A stretch of 5,442 bases of DNA from Desulfobacterales bacterium (GTDB taxonomy: Bacteria; Desulfobacterota; Desulfobacteria; Desulfobacterales; C00003060). Shown piece after piece: positions 1 through 5,442 of this stretch. The DNA lies in assembly GCA_030613145.1 (NCBI GenBank), contig JAUWMM010000163.1:1-5442 (forward strand). The letters run 5' to 3'. The notes beneath the pieces are model-generated. The model did not search any database. It saw only the letters and a program-made list of their open reading frames with translations, and was not told the origin of the DNA. The position numbers were made by a program, and so were the translations under genes. Numbering within the stretch: position 1 is the stretch's first letter; each line of letters opens with the position of its first letter.

Positions 1-123
1 TGCAGCTTAGAGGCGTTGCAAAACGGTGTCAATAGAGTGCACATCATCGATGGCCGCAAGACACACGCAGTGCTCCTTGAGCTTTTTTCAGACAAGGGTA
101 TTGGAACGGAGGTAACTCAATAG
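1..123 (+). CDS. argB: Acetylglutamate kinase, C-terminal end (partial)
   Basis: Only the last 40 codons and a TAG stop are present; the gene begins left of the window. The readable tail contains [20 protein letters not shown] followed by [14 protein letters not shown]. This matches the conserved end of N-acetylglutamate kinase, where the 'HI(I/L)DGR..HA.LLELFT..GIGT' block forms part of the ATP-binding side of the amino-acid kinase fold. The enzyme phosphorylates N-acetyl-L-glutamate in the cytoplasm, the second step of arginine synthesis and often the feedback-inhibited one. Being first in line before argD, argF, argG and argH fits an arg operon. The stop lies only 2 bp before a foldback repeat. 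Identification rests on the tail alone but the motif is distinctive. Confidence 0.93.
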   Translation, partial: CSLEALQNGVNRVHIIDGRKTHAVLLELFSDKGIGTEVTQ

Positions 124-125
124 AC

Positions 126-272
126 TAGAAGCCATTTCAAAATCTCATCTAGCGCCCGATGGCTGTGTTGAGGGCCTCTTCAAAATGCTCACATACTCCT
201 ATGTATGCTGCGCTTTTTCATCGGCCCCCGCCTTGCCCTCGAACGCGATCTGAAGTTTTGAAATGGCTTCTA
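126..272. repeat. 147-bp foldback (MITE-like) palindromic element
   Basis: The ends are perfect 17-bp inverted repeats: TAGAAGCCATTTCAAAA at 126-142 and its reverse complement at 256-272. The interior is also roughly self-complementary about the same centre (near 199). GGGCC at 172-176 faces GGCCC at 223-227, an A-run at 182-185 faces a T-run at 214-218, and CATAC at 192-196 faces GTATG at 203-207 across a 6-nt loop. The whole element can therefore fold into one long imperfect hairpin in DNA or RNA. Both termini are TA, which would suit a TA target duplication as in IS630/Tc1-type non-autonomous elements, but that origin is inference. No ORF or transposase is inside. It starts 2 bp after the argB stop, inside the presumed operon. 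No T-run follows the right arm, so it is not a classical intrinsic terminator. Confidence 0.8.
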
Positions 273-273
273 A

Positions 274-350
274 TAACTACTAACCAATAACCACCGACGA
301 GTTACTATTTACCAATAACGAATGACGAGTAACCAATGACTAATGACTTC
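274..350. repeat. Degenerate 7-bp tandem array, consensus TAACCAA
   Basis: Eleven consecutive 7-bp units can be laid end to end without a gap. They include TAACTAC, TAACCAA, TAACCAC, TTACCAA, TAACGAA, TGACGAG, TAACCAA and TGACTAA, and most keep the pattern T-(A/G)-A-C in the first four positions. The array starts 1 bp after the right arm of the foldback element and ends immediately before an ATG at 351. The first five codons of the longest argD reading frame (MTNDF) therefore lie in repeat DNA. Read on the minus strand, the perfect unit would encode the heptapeptide repeat LVIGYWL in any frame; traces of this are visible (HWLLVIRYW). The same unit recurs at the argG-argH junction. Function is unknown. 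Confidence 0.8.
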
Positions 351-1538
351 ATGGAAACAGCAGACCGGGTCATGGCTGCTACCTATAACCGGTTTCCGAT
401 AGTACTGACCCGGGGTGATGGATGCACGCTGTACGATGCAAAGGGCCGTACTTATACTGATTTTGTGGCAGGGATCGCAGTTTGCAATCTGGGGCACGCC
501 CATCCACGTGTTGCCGAAGCAGTGGCGGATCAGGCACGTCGACTGGTACATGTTTCGAATCTTTATTATACTATGCCGCAAATAGCATTGGCTGAGTGGC
601 TGGTTGAGCATTCCTTTGCAGACCGGGTCTTCTTCTGCAATAGTGGCGCAGAGGCTAATGAGGCGGCTATCAAACTGGCGCGCAAGTATTTTAAGGATCG
701 AGGTGCCCCGGAGCGATTCAGGATAATAACTATGGAGGGATCTTTTCATGGTCGGACGATGGCCACACTGAGTGCCACCGGCCAGGCAAAGATCAAGAAA
801 GGCTTTGAACCACTTCTTGATGGTTTTGATATCGTTCCCTTCAATGATCTGGAAGCAATTCGGAGTGCCATCACAGGAGAGACCTGTGCGGTCATGCTGG
901 AGCCTATCCAGGGTGAAGGTGGTGTTCGATGTCCTGCACCAGGGTACCTGGAAGGTCTGAGGAAGCTGTGCGATGAGGAAGGTTTACTCATTGTGTTTGA
1001 CGAGGTGCAGACTGGAATGGGGCGGACAGGAAAGCTCTTTGCCTACGAGCACTTCGGAATGGTGCCCGATATTATGACACTGGCCAAGGCATTGGCCAAC
1101 GGGCTTCCCATGGGTGCGATGCTGGCCAAAGAAGAAGTGGCCGCGTCCTTTACACCGGGTTCTCACGCTTCCACTTTTGGCGGTACCCCTCTGGTTTCCG
1201 CAGCAGCCCTCAGGGTGGTTAAGATTCTATTAGAGGAAGGTGTGCTTAGGAACTGTGAAAAGGTAGGGCAGTATTTCAAAGATCGTCTCCTTGAACTCAA
1301 GTCAAAATATTCCTTTATCCAGGAAGTCCGAGGCAAGGGACTTTTACTCGGCCTGGATCTTTCCTGTGATGGTGTTTCTATAGTAAAGGCATGCATGGAG
1401 AGAGGATTTTTGATCAACTGCACACAGGAACATATTCTGCGGTTTATCCCGCCTCTGATTATCCAGGAGGCACAGATAGACTCACTCATTGTGTGTCTGG
1501 ATAACGTATTTGAGGAGACGGCAGGCAAGAGATTATGA
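336..1538 (+). CDS. argD: Acetylornithine aminotransferase
   Basis: A class-III PLP aminotransferase of 400 residues, normal for ArgD. It makes N2-acetylornithine from N-acetylglutamate 5-semialdehyde with glutamate as amino donor; some family members also serve in lysine synthesis. Visible motifs are NLGHAHP (51-57), the cofactor-phosphate segment CNSGAEANEAAIK (101-113), SFHGRT (136-141), EPIQGEGG (189-196), FDEVQTGMGRTG (221-232) with Asp222 and Gln225 at the pyridine ring, the Schiff-base Lys251 in TLAKALANGLPMG, and HASTFGG (277-283). The tail has VRGKGLLLGL and LRFIPPL, typical of ArgD. The start is uncertain: ATG 336 has a weak GACGAG upstream, ATG 351 has no Shine-Dalgarno and gives METADRVMAATYNRFP, and ATG 372 looks too short. 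The first five codons from 336 are repeat DNA. The stop overlaps the argF start as ATGA. Confidence 0.96.
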   Translation: MTNDFMETADRVMAATYNRFPIVLTRGDGCTLYDAKGRTYTDFVAGIAVCNLGHAHPRVAEAVADQARRLVHVSNLYYTMPQIALAEWLVEHSFADRVFFCNSGAEANEAAIKLARKYFKDRGAPERFRIITMEGSFHGRTMATLSATGQAKIKKGFEPLLDGFDIVPFNDLEAIRSAITGETCAVMLEPIQGEGGVRCPAPGYLEGLRKLCDEEGLLIVFDEVQTGMGRTGKLFAYEHFGMVPDIMTLAKALANGLPMGAMLAKEEVAASFTPGSHASTFGGTPLVSAAALRVVKILLEEGVLRNCEKVGQYFKDRLLELKSKYSFIQEVRGKGLLLGLDLSCDGVSIVKACMERGFLINCTQEHILRFIPPLIIQEAQIDSLIVCLDNVFEETAGKRL

Positions 1539-2470
1539 AGAAGGACCTTTTAACGCTCAGGGATCTAAGTGCTGATGATTGTGAGGCGCTGTTTAGACGA
1601 TCGTTCGAACTGAAAAAGCGACATGCGGCCGCTATTTCCGATCAAACCCTTCAGGGTAAGACGTTGGGGCTTATCTTTGATAAGCCTTCCACCCGAACCC
1701 GGGTCTCCTTTGAGGCGGCCATGGTGCAGCTTGGCGGGGTTCCCCTCTTTATGAATGCTCAGGACACTCAGTTGATTCGAAATGAACCGATTGCCGATAC
1801 AGCCCGTGTGCTCTCAAGATATATGGATGGTTTGGTGGTACGGACATATTCACAGGACTTACTCGAAGAACTTGGAGCGGCATCGTCGATTCCTATTATC
1901 AATGGCCTGACCGATTTATACCACCCCTGTCAGGTCTTGAGCGACCTTATGACAATATTGGAGATAAGGAAAAACCTGGAAGGAGTCAAGATTGTTTGGG
2001 TTGGAGATGGAAACAATGTATGCCATTCCTGGCTAAATGCAGCCGCCATTTTGCCGCTGAACCTAGTCATTGCGTGTCCCGAAGGGTATCAGCCCGACGA
2101 GGCCATTCTGGAGGCTGCTGTAAAGGATTCGCAAGGTAGCGTTGTCGTGCTTTCTGATCCTCGAGAAGCAGTACGCGATGCAGATGTTATTTATACGGAT
2201 GTTTGGGCCAGCATGGGCCACGAGAGTGAACACGCGCTGCGCAAGAATGTTTTTAAACCCTATCAGGTGAGCCAGGGACTGGTGGCTTTGGCCAAACAGG
2301 ATGTAGTGGTCATGCACTGTCTGCCGGCCCACAGGGGCGAAGAGATTGCAGCCGACGTCCTGGAGGGAACCAATTCGATAGTGTGGGATCAGGCAGAAAA
2401 CAAGATGCACATGCACAAGGCGATCCTGGAGAGATTTATAAGTGGAGGCTTTTTTGTCAAAGGAGATTAA
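1535..2470 (+). CDS. argF: Ornithine carbamoyltransferase
   Basis: A 311-residue protein, the usual length of anabolic ornithine transcarbamylase, which joins carbamoyl phosphate and L-ornithine to give citrulline and phosphate in the cytoplasm, normally as a trimer. The carbamoyl-phosphate site is seen as STRTR (52-56) within [15 protein letters not shown], and HPCQ (130-133) follows in [14 protein letters not shown]. The ornithine domain carries [13 protein letters not shown] (154-166), the SMG loop in TDVWASMG (221-228), and the active-site [10 protein letters not shown] (261-270) with the catalytic Cys262. The start ATG shares ATGA with the argD stop, so translation is probably coupled to argD; I see only weak Shine-Dalgarno matches before it. 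Its last codons contain the GGAGG and start codon of argG, giving a 17-bp overlap. The SMG and HCLP motifs favour ornithine over aspartate carbamoyltransferase. Confidence 0.97.
   Translation: MKKDLLTLRDLSADDCEALFRRSFELKKRHAAAISDQTLQGKTLGLIFDKPSTRTRVSFEAAMVQLGGVPLFMNAQDTQLIRNEPIADTARVLSRYMDGLVVRTYSQDLLEELGAASSIPIINGLTDLYHPCQVLSDLMTILEIRKNLEGVKIVWVGDGNNVCHSWLNAAAILPLNLVIACPEGYQPDEAILEAAVKDSQGSVVVLSDPREAVRDADVIYTDVWASMGHESEHALRKNVFKPYQVSQGLVALAKQDVVVMHCLPAHRGEEIAADVLEGTNSIVWDQAENKMHMHKAILERFISGGFFVKGD
2444..2448 (+). promoter_or_regulatory. Ribosome binding site that decides the argG start
   Basis: GGAGG lies 5 nt before the TTG at 2454 and inside the argF coding sequence. An in-frame GTG at 2442 overlaps this site and would have no Shine-Dalgarno of its own, so the TTG is the better start. 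Confidence 0.75.
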
Positions 2471-3683
2471 GAAGATAGTACTGGCCTATTCAGGAGGGCT
2501 TGACACATCCGTTATCCTGAAGTGGCTAGTCGAGACTTACGATTGTGAAGTAGTTGCCTTTGTGGCTGACATCGGCCAGGGAGAAGAGCTGGACGGTTTG
2601 CGTGAGAAGGCCCTGGATACAGGTGCTGCAAAAGTCGTCATAGAGGACCTCAAGGAAGACTTTGTCCGTGACTATGTATTTCCGGCCTTTCGCGCAAATG
2701 CCATATATGAAGGCCATTATCTTCTGGGAACCTCTCTGGCACGCCCCCTTATTGCCAAACGCCAGATTGAGGTAGCGTGGACAGAAGGTGCGGACGGTGT
2801 AAGTCATGGAGCCACCGGAAAGGGGAATGACCAGGTTCGATTTGAGCTGGCCTACCAAGCATTGGCTCCTGAATTGAAGATTATTGCGCCCTGGCGAGTG
2901 TGGCACTTAAGTTCGCGTCAGTCGCTATTAGATTATGCAAAAGAGCACGGTATTCGAGTGACTGCAACGCGGGAAAAGCCTTACAGCATGGATCGAAACA
3001 TCCTTCATATCAGCTATGAGGGGGGCATACTCGAAGATCCGTGGGAAAGCCCCCCCGAGGGCATGTTTACAATATCCGTGTCTCCCCATGAAGCGCCCGA
3101 CAGGCCGGAGGTTGTAGAGGTTTCATTCGAACGAGGAAACCCTGTAGCCGTCAATGGGGAAAGACTGTCTCCTGTTCAACTCCTTGCCAAGCTGAATACG
3201 CTCGGAGGCCGAAACGGCATAGGGCAGGTCGATCTGGTGGAAAACCGGTTCGTGGGGATAAAGTCGCGAGGCGTGTATGAAACCCCTGGAGGCACTATCC
3301 TTAGGGCAGGTCATATGGCAATAGAGTCGATTACAATGGACCGGGAGGTTATGCACCTTCGGGATTCGTTGGTCTCTAAATACGCTGAGCTTGTCTATTA
3401 TGGATTCTGGTTCTCACCGGAGATGAAGGTATTGCAGACCATGATAGATGAAACACAAAAGAGGGTTTCAGGCGAGGTACGCCTGGAGCTTTATAAGGGC
3501 AACTGCCGTGTTTTGGGGCGCAAATCCGACACGTCACTCTACAGTCGTGATTTTGCTACATTTGAAGCCGACCAAGTCTATCGCCAGCATGACGCAGAAG
3601 GCTTTATTAGGCTTAATGCCCTGAGGCTTCGGATTCAGGCCTTGATGCTGAAAGCTGAAAGCTCAAGGCTCAATAACCAATAA
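2454..3683 (+). CDS. argG: Argininosuccinate synthase
   Basis: This 409-residue protein condenses citrulline and aspartate with ATP cleavage to AMP and PPi, giving argininosuccinate. The N-terminal PP-loop is AYSGGLDTS (11-19), and the second signature is [20 protein letters not shown] (112-131), covering nucleotide, citrulline and aspartate contacts. Further conserved blocks are [19 protein letters not shown] (262-280), [12 protein letters not shown] (355-366) and the C-terminal [16 protein letters not shown] (378-393). I chose TTG at 2454 over an upstream in-frame GTG at 2442 because GGAGG sits 5 nt before it and the product then begins [15 protein letters not shown], as usual for ArgG. It overlaps argF by 17 bp, suggesting coupled translation. 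The last 11 residues ([11 protein letters not shown]) and the TAA stop are encoded by a 7-bp repeat array and look like a non-conserved tail. Confidence 0.97.
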   Translation: MSKEIKKIVLAYSGGLDTSVILKWLVETYDCEVVAFVADIGQGEELDGLREKALDTGAAKVVIEDLKEDFVRDYVFPAFRANAIYEGHYLLGTSLARPLIAKRQIEVAWTEGADGVSHGATGKGNDQVRFELAYQALAPELKIIAPWRVWHLSSRQSLLDYAKEHGIRVTATREKPYSMDRNILHISYEGGILEDPWESPPEGMFTISVSPHEAPDRPEVVEVSFERGNPVAVNGERLSPVQLLAKLNTLGGRNGIGQVDLVENRFVGIKSRGVYETPGGTILRAGHMAIESITMDREVMHLRDSLVSKYAELVYYGFWFSPEMKVLQTMIDETQKRVSGEVRLELYKGNCRVLGRKSDTSLYSRDFATFEADQVYRQHDAEGFIRLNALRLRIQALMLKAESSRLNNQ

Positions 3684-3702
3684 CCAGTAATTAATGGCCA
3701 AC
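3647..3702. repeat. 7-bp tandem array across the argG stop codon
   Basis: Eight consecutive 7-bp units run from GCTGAAA (twice, 3647-3660) through GCTCAAG and GCTCAAT to AACCAAT, AACCAGT, AATTAAT and GGCCAAC. The second half is the same TAACCAA-type repeat found before argD, shifted in phase; the first half is a distinct GCTGAAA-type heptamer that grades into it. The array encodes the ArgG C-terminal tail and its TAA stop, then forms most of the 29-bp spacer to argH. Its end abuts the argH ribosome binding site. Confidence 0.7.
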
Positions 3703-3707
3703 GAGGT
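3703..3707 (+). promoter_or_regulatory. Ribosome binding site for argH
   Basis: GAGGT lies 5 nt before the GTG at 3713 and directly after the heptamer array. It supports the GTG as start, since the protein then begins MTEKPWDGRF, the conserved opening of argininosuccinate lyases. Confidence 0.65.
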
Positions 3708-3712
3708 ATCCT

Positions 3713-5140
3713 GTGACGGAAAAGCCGTGGGATGGGAGATTTGCCGAAAGGACAGACCGAAGCGTAGAGTCTTTTACGTCTTCGATCGTCTTTGACAGGC
3801 GACTTTACCTTTATGATATTCAGGGTAGCATAGCTCACTGCCGGATGCTTGCCAAACAATCGATCATTACCGAGGAAGAAGCCTCACAAATTGTAGAAGG
3901 CCTTGGCAGGATTGCCCGGGATATAGAGCGTGGGAACCTGGAGCTTGAGGAGTCCTTGGAAGATATTCATATGAATATTGAGGCCCGACTCTTTGCTGAA
4001 ATTGGAAAGGCAGCGCAGAAACTTCACACTGCAAGAAGCAGAAACGATCAGGTGGTGCTGGATGTTAGAATGTACCTCCGTGACGAGGTGGCAAACATAC
4101 TTGCGCTGCTCAAAGGCTTGCGCCAAATTCTCGTGAGCCTCGCAAAGAAGTATATCAATGTCATCATGCCGGGATATACTCACCTTCAACCAGCTCAGCC
4201 GGTGCTCTTTTCCCATCACCTCATGGCCTATTATGAAATGTTTAAAAGGGACACTGCCCGGTTTAATGAGGCCCTCAAGCGGATCAACGTGATGCCGCTT
4301 GGTAGTGCGGCTTTGGCTGGAACAACATATCCGATTGACGTAGAATACACCGCCAAGCTCCTTGAGTTTCCTGAGTTTTCAGCCAACAGCATAGATGCTG
4401 TGAGTAGTCGGGACTTTGTTATTGAGTTTATGGCTGCAGCCAGCATCTGTATGGTTCATCTAAGCCGCTTTTCAGAAGAGTTGATTCTGTGGTCCTCTGC
4501 TGAATTCGGATTTGTTGAAATACCTGATGCCTTTGCCACCGGGAGCAGTATTATGCCGCAAAAGAAGAATCCTGATGTGCCGGAGTTGGTCCGAGGCAAG
4601 GCAGGGCGGGTATTTGGGAGCCTGATGTCGCTGCTCACACTGATGAAGGGACTACCTCTTAGCTACAACCGGGACATGCAGGAAGATAAGGAGCCCCTGT
4701 TTGATACAGTGGACACCCTCAAGGGATGTCTTGAAGTATATGAAAAACTGCTCCAGCGGTTGAAAGTAAACCGGACAGCCATGAAGAAAGCAGCTTCCAG
4801 AGGCTTTTTGAATGCTACAGACATGGCGGACTATCTGGTAACCAGGGGCATGAGCTTTAGAGATGCACACCATTGCGTGGGGGAAATCGTACGGTACGCC
4901 ATGGATAAAAACAAAGAACTACAAGAGCTTCCCCTGCGTGACTTGAAGAAGTTTTCCCAATCATTTGAGGAAGATGTATTTGAAATTCTGACCTTACAAC
5001 AGATGGTTGACAGGCGGGTGTCTGCAGGTGGTACGGCAAAGGAGAACGTGGTAAAGGCGATCGATGAGGCACAGGAGGCCCTTCGGCTTGAAGGGATTGT
5101 AAATGAATCTCATGAAAAGAAAAAGAAGACCCCAAGATAG
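3713..5140 (+). CDS. argH: Argininosuccinate lyase
   Basis: A 475-residue member of the fumarase/aspartase superfamily that cleaves argininosuccinate to arginine and fumarate, the last step of the pathway; family members are homotetramers with active sites shared between subunits. The N-terminus has WDGRF (6-10), then EDIHMNIE (83-90), HTARSRNDQV (105-114), MPGYTHLQPAQP (152-163) carrying conserved active-site Thr and His residues, DAVSSRDF (228-235), and the superfamily signature GSSIMPQKKNPD (277-288) holding the catalytic serine loop and substrate-binding Lys and Asn. GTG at 3713 is preceded by GAGGT at good spacing. The C-terminus ends in a lysine-rich tail (SHEKKKKTPR) slightly longer than usual; it is encoded where the gene overlaps the following lipoprotein frame by 38 bp. 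The motifs separate it clearly from adenylosuccinate lyase and fumarase. Confidence 0.97.
   Translation: MTEKPWDGRFAERTDRSVESFTSSIVFDRRLYLYDIQGSIAHCRMLAKQSIITEEEASQIVEGLGRIARDIERGNLELEESLEDIHMNIEARLFAEIGKAAQKLHTARSRNDQVVLDVRMYLRDEVANILALLKGLRQILVSLAKKYINVIMPGYTHLQPAQPVLFSHHLMAYYEMFKRDTARFNEALKRINVMPLGSAALAGTTYPIDVEYTAKLLEFPEFSANSIDAVSSRDFVIEFMAAASICMVHLSRFSEELILWSSAEFGFVEIPDAFATGSSIMPQKKNPDVPELVRGKAGRVFGSLMSLLTLMKGLPLSYNRDMQEDKEPLFDTVDTLKGCLEVYEKLLQRLKVNRTAMKKAASRGFLNATDMADYLVTRGMSFRDAHHCVGEIVRYAMDKNKELQELPLRDLKKFSQSFEEDVFEILTLQQMVDRRVSAGGTAKENVVKAIDEAQEALRLEGIVNESHEKKKKTPR
5091..5096 (+). promoter_or_regulatory. Ribosome binding site for the downstream lipoprotein gene
   Basis: AAGGGA lies within argH, 6 nt before the ATG at 5103. 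It favours that ATG over the in-frame ATG at 5112 and indicates translation coupled to argH. Confidence 0.55.
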
Positions 5141-5442
5141 GTTTCTTTTTTTAACTTGTTTGGGGTTTCTGATTCTGTGCTCGGAATGTGGTAAAAAGGC
5201 GCCCCCAGTAGTACCCGAGGCAACGGTTCCCCCGGCGGTAAAGGACCTCGAGGCAGAAATCATCGGGGATAAAGCGCGATTGACCTGGTCAGTGCCGAAG
5301 AAGGCCGATAAAGCGTTCGATGGGTTGGGACACTTTGGGGTTTATAAATACAAGTCGCATAGTTCAGCGGAAATGTGCACGGGTTGTCCGATCCCTTTTG
5401 AACACTTCCTTGACATCAAACTCGATGACCCTAAACAGGTAC
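5103..5442 (+). CDS. Predicted lipoprotein with FN3-like domain (3' partial)
   Basis: An open frame of 113 codons continues past the right edge. It opens with a basic stretch (KRKRRPQDR, 5-13) and a hydrophobic core (FLFLTCLGFLIL, 14-25), then CSECGKKAPP, a typical start of small Gram-negative envelope lipoproteins ('CGKKGPP'). The lipidated cysteine would be Cys29 or Cys26, but neither has the usual small residue just before it (Glu and Leu respectively), so lipidation is less certain than export. After a proline-rich linker, residues 43-65 (PPAVKDLEAEIIGDKARLTW) and FGVYKYK (78-84) resemble the first strands of a fibronectin type III domain, followed by MCTGCPIPFE with a CxxC pair (92-95). 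It overlaps argH by 38 bp. Similar lipoproteins follow argH in some deltaproteobacteria (memory). The function is unknown; a periplasmic or outer-membrane structural role is a guess. Confidence 0.75.
   Translation, partial: MNLMKRKRRPQDRFLFLTCLGFLILCSECGKKAPPVVPEATVPPAVKDLEAEIIGDKARLTWSVPKKADKAFDGLGHFGVYKYKSHSSAEMCTGCPIPFEHFLDIKLDDPKQV

Noticed and set aside
126..272. Foldback element as a rho-independent terminator or arginine attenuator
   Set aside because: No T-run follows the right arm, no leader peptide with arginine codons is evident, and the downstream genes belong to the same pathway.
258..308. Possible internal promoter before argD (TTGAAA at 258-263, TACTAT at 303-308)
   Set aside because: The spacing between these is far outside the usual range and the AT-rich heptamer array produces -10-like strings by chance. 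No ARG-box palindrome was recognised.
274..350. Heptamer array as a CRISPR or iteron-type origin
   Set aside because: The units are 7 bp, contiguous and degenerate, with no spacers, and the locus is a chromosomal biosynthetic operon without replication genes.
309..749. A 146-codon open frame on the minus strand over the argD 5' half
   Set aside because: It is antisense to a clearly real gene, has no family resemblance, and its end is the translated heptamer array (HWLLVIRYW).
3635..3859. Minus-strand frame across the argG-argH junction with hydrophobic [16 protein letters not shown]
   Set aside because: The hydrophobic stretch is a by-product of the 7-bp repeats, not a membrane protein; the rest is antisense to argH.
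4994..5263. Minus-strand frame across the argH end and the lipoprotein gene
   Set aside because: It overlaps two supported + strand frames and shows no motif or start signal.

Overview
The window is a stretch of an arginine biosynthesis operon, with every gene on the + strand. In order it holds the last 40 codons of argB, then argD, argF, argG and argH, and the start of a predicted lipoprotein gene that runs off the right edge. The four complete enzymes keep their family signature motifs and are full length. The gene order argB-D-F-G-H, the mid-range base composition, the lipoprotein gene straight after argH and the intergenic repeat types suggest a Desulfobacterota (deltaproteobacterial, sulfate-reducer-like) genome. 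That assignment is inferred from remembered gene order and style, not from a search.

Layout. 1-123 is the argB 3' end. 124-335 is the only sizeable non-coding gap and it is filled by two repeats: a 147-bp foldback element (126-272) with perfect 17-bp terminal inverted repeats, and a degenerate 7-bp tandem array (274-350) that runs into the argD start. argD (336-1538) and argF (1535-2470) share an ATGA junction. argG overlaps argF by 17 bp if its likely TTG start at 2454 is used. A second 7-bp array (3647-3702) encodes the last residues of ArgG, supplies its stop codon and fills most of the 29-bp gap to argH (GTG start at 3713). The lipoprotein gene (from 5103) overlaps the end of argH by 38 bp.

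How the genes work together. ArgB phosphorylates N-acetylglutamate. ArgD transaminates N-acetylglutamate semialdehyde to N-acetylornithine; the reductase ArgC between these two steps, and the deacetylating step, are not encoded here. ArgF carbamoylates ornithine to citrulline, ArgG joins citrulline to aspartate, and ArgH splits argininosuccinate to arginine and fumarate. The tight overlaps from argD onward point to co-transcription and translational coupling.

The enzymes are ordinary. The less ordinary content is the repeat DNA wedged into an otherwise compact operon, including repeat units recruited into coding sequence, and the downstream envelope protein, which has an atypical lipobox and a CxxC motif next to an FN3-like segment. 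I saw no tRNA, rRNA, CRISPR array, transposase gene or convincing rho-independent terminator.
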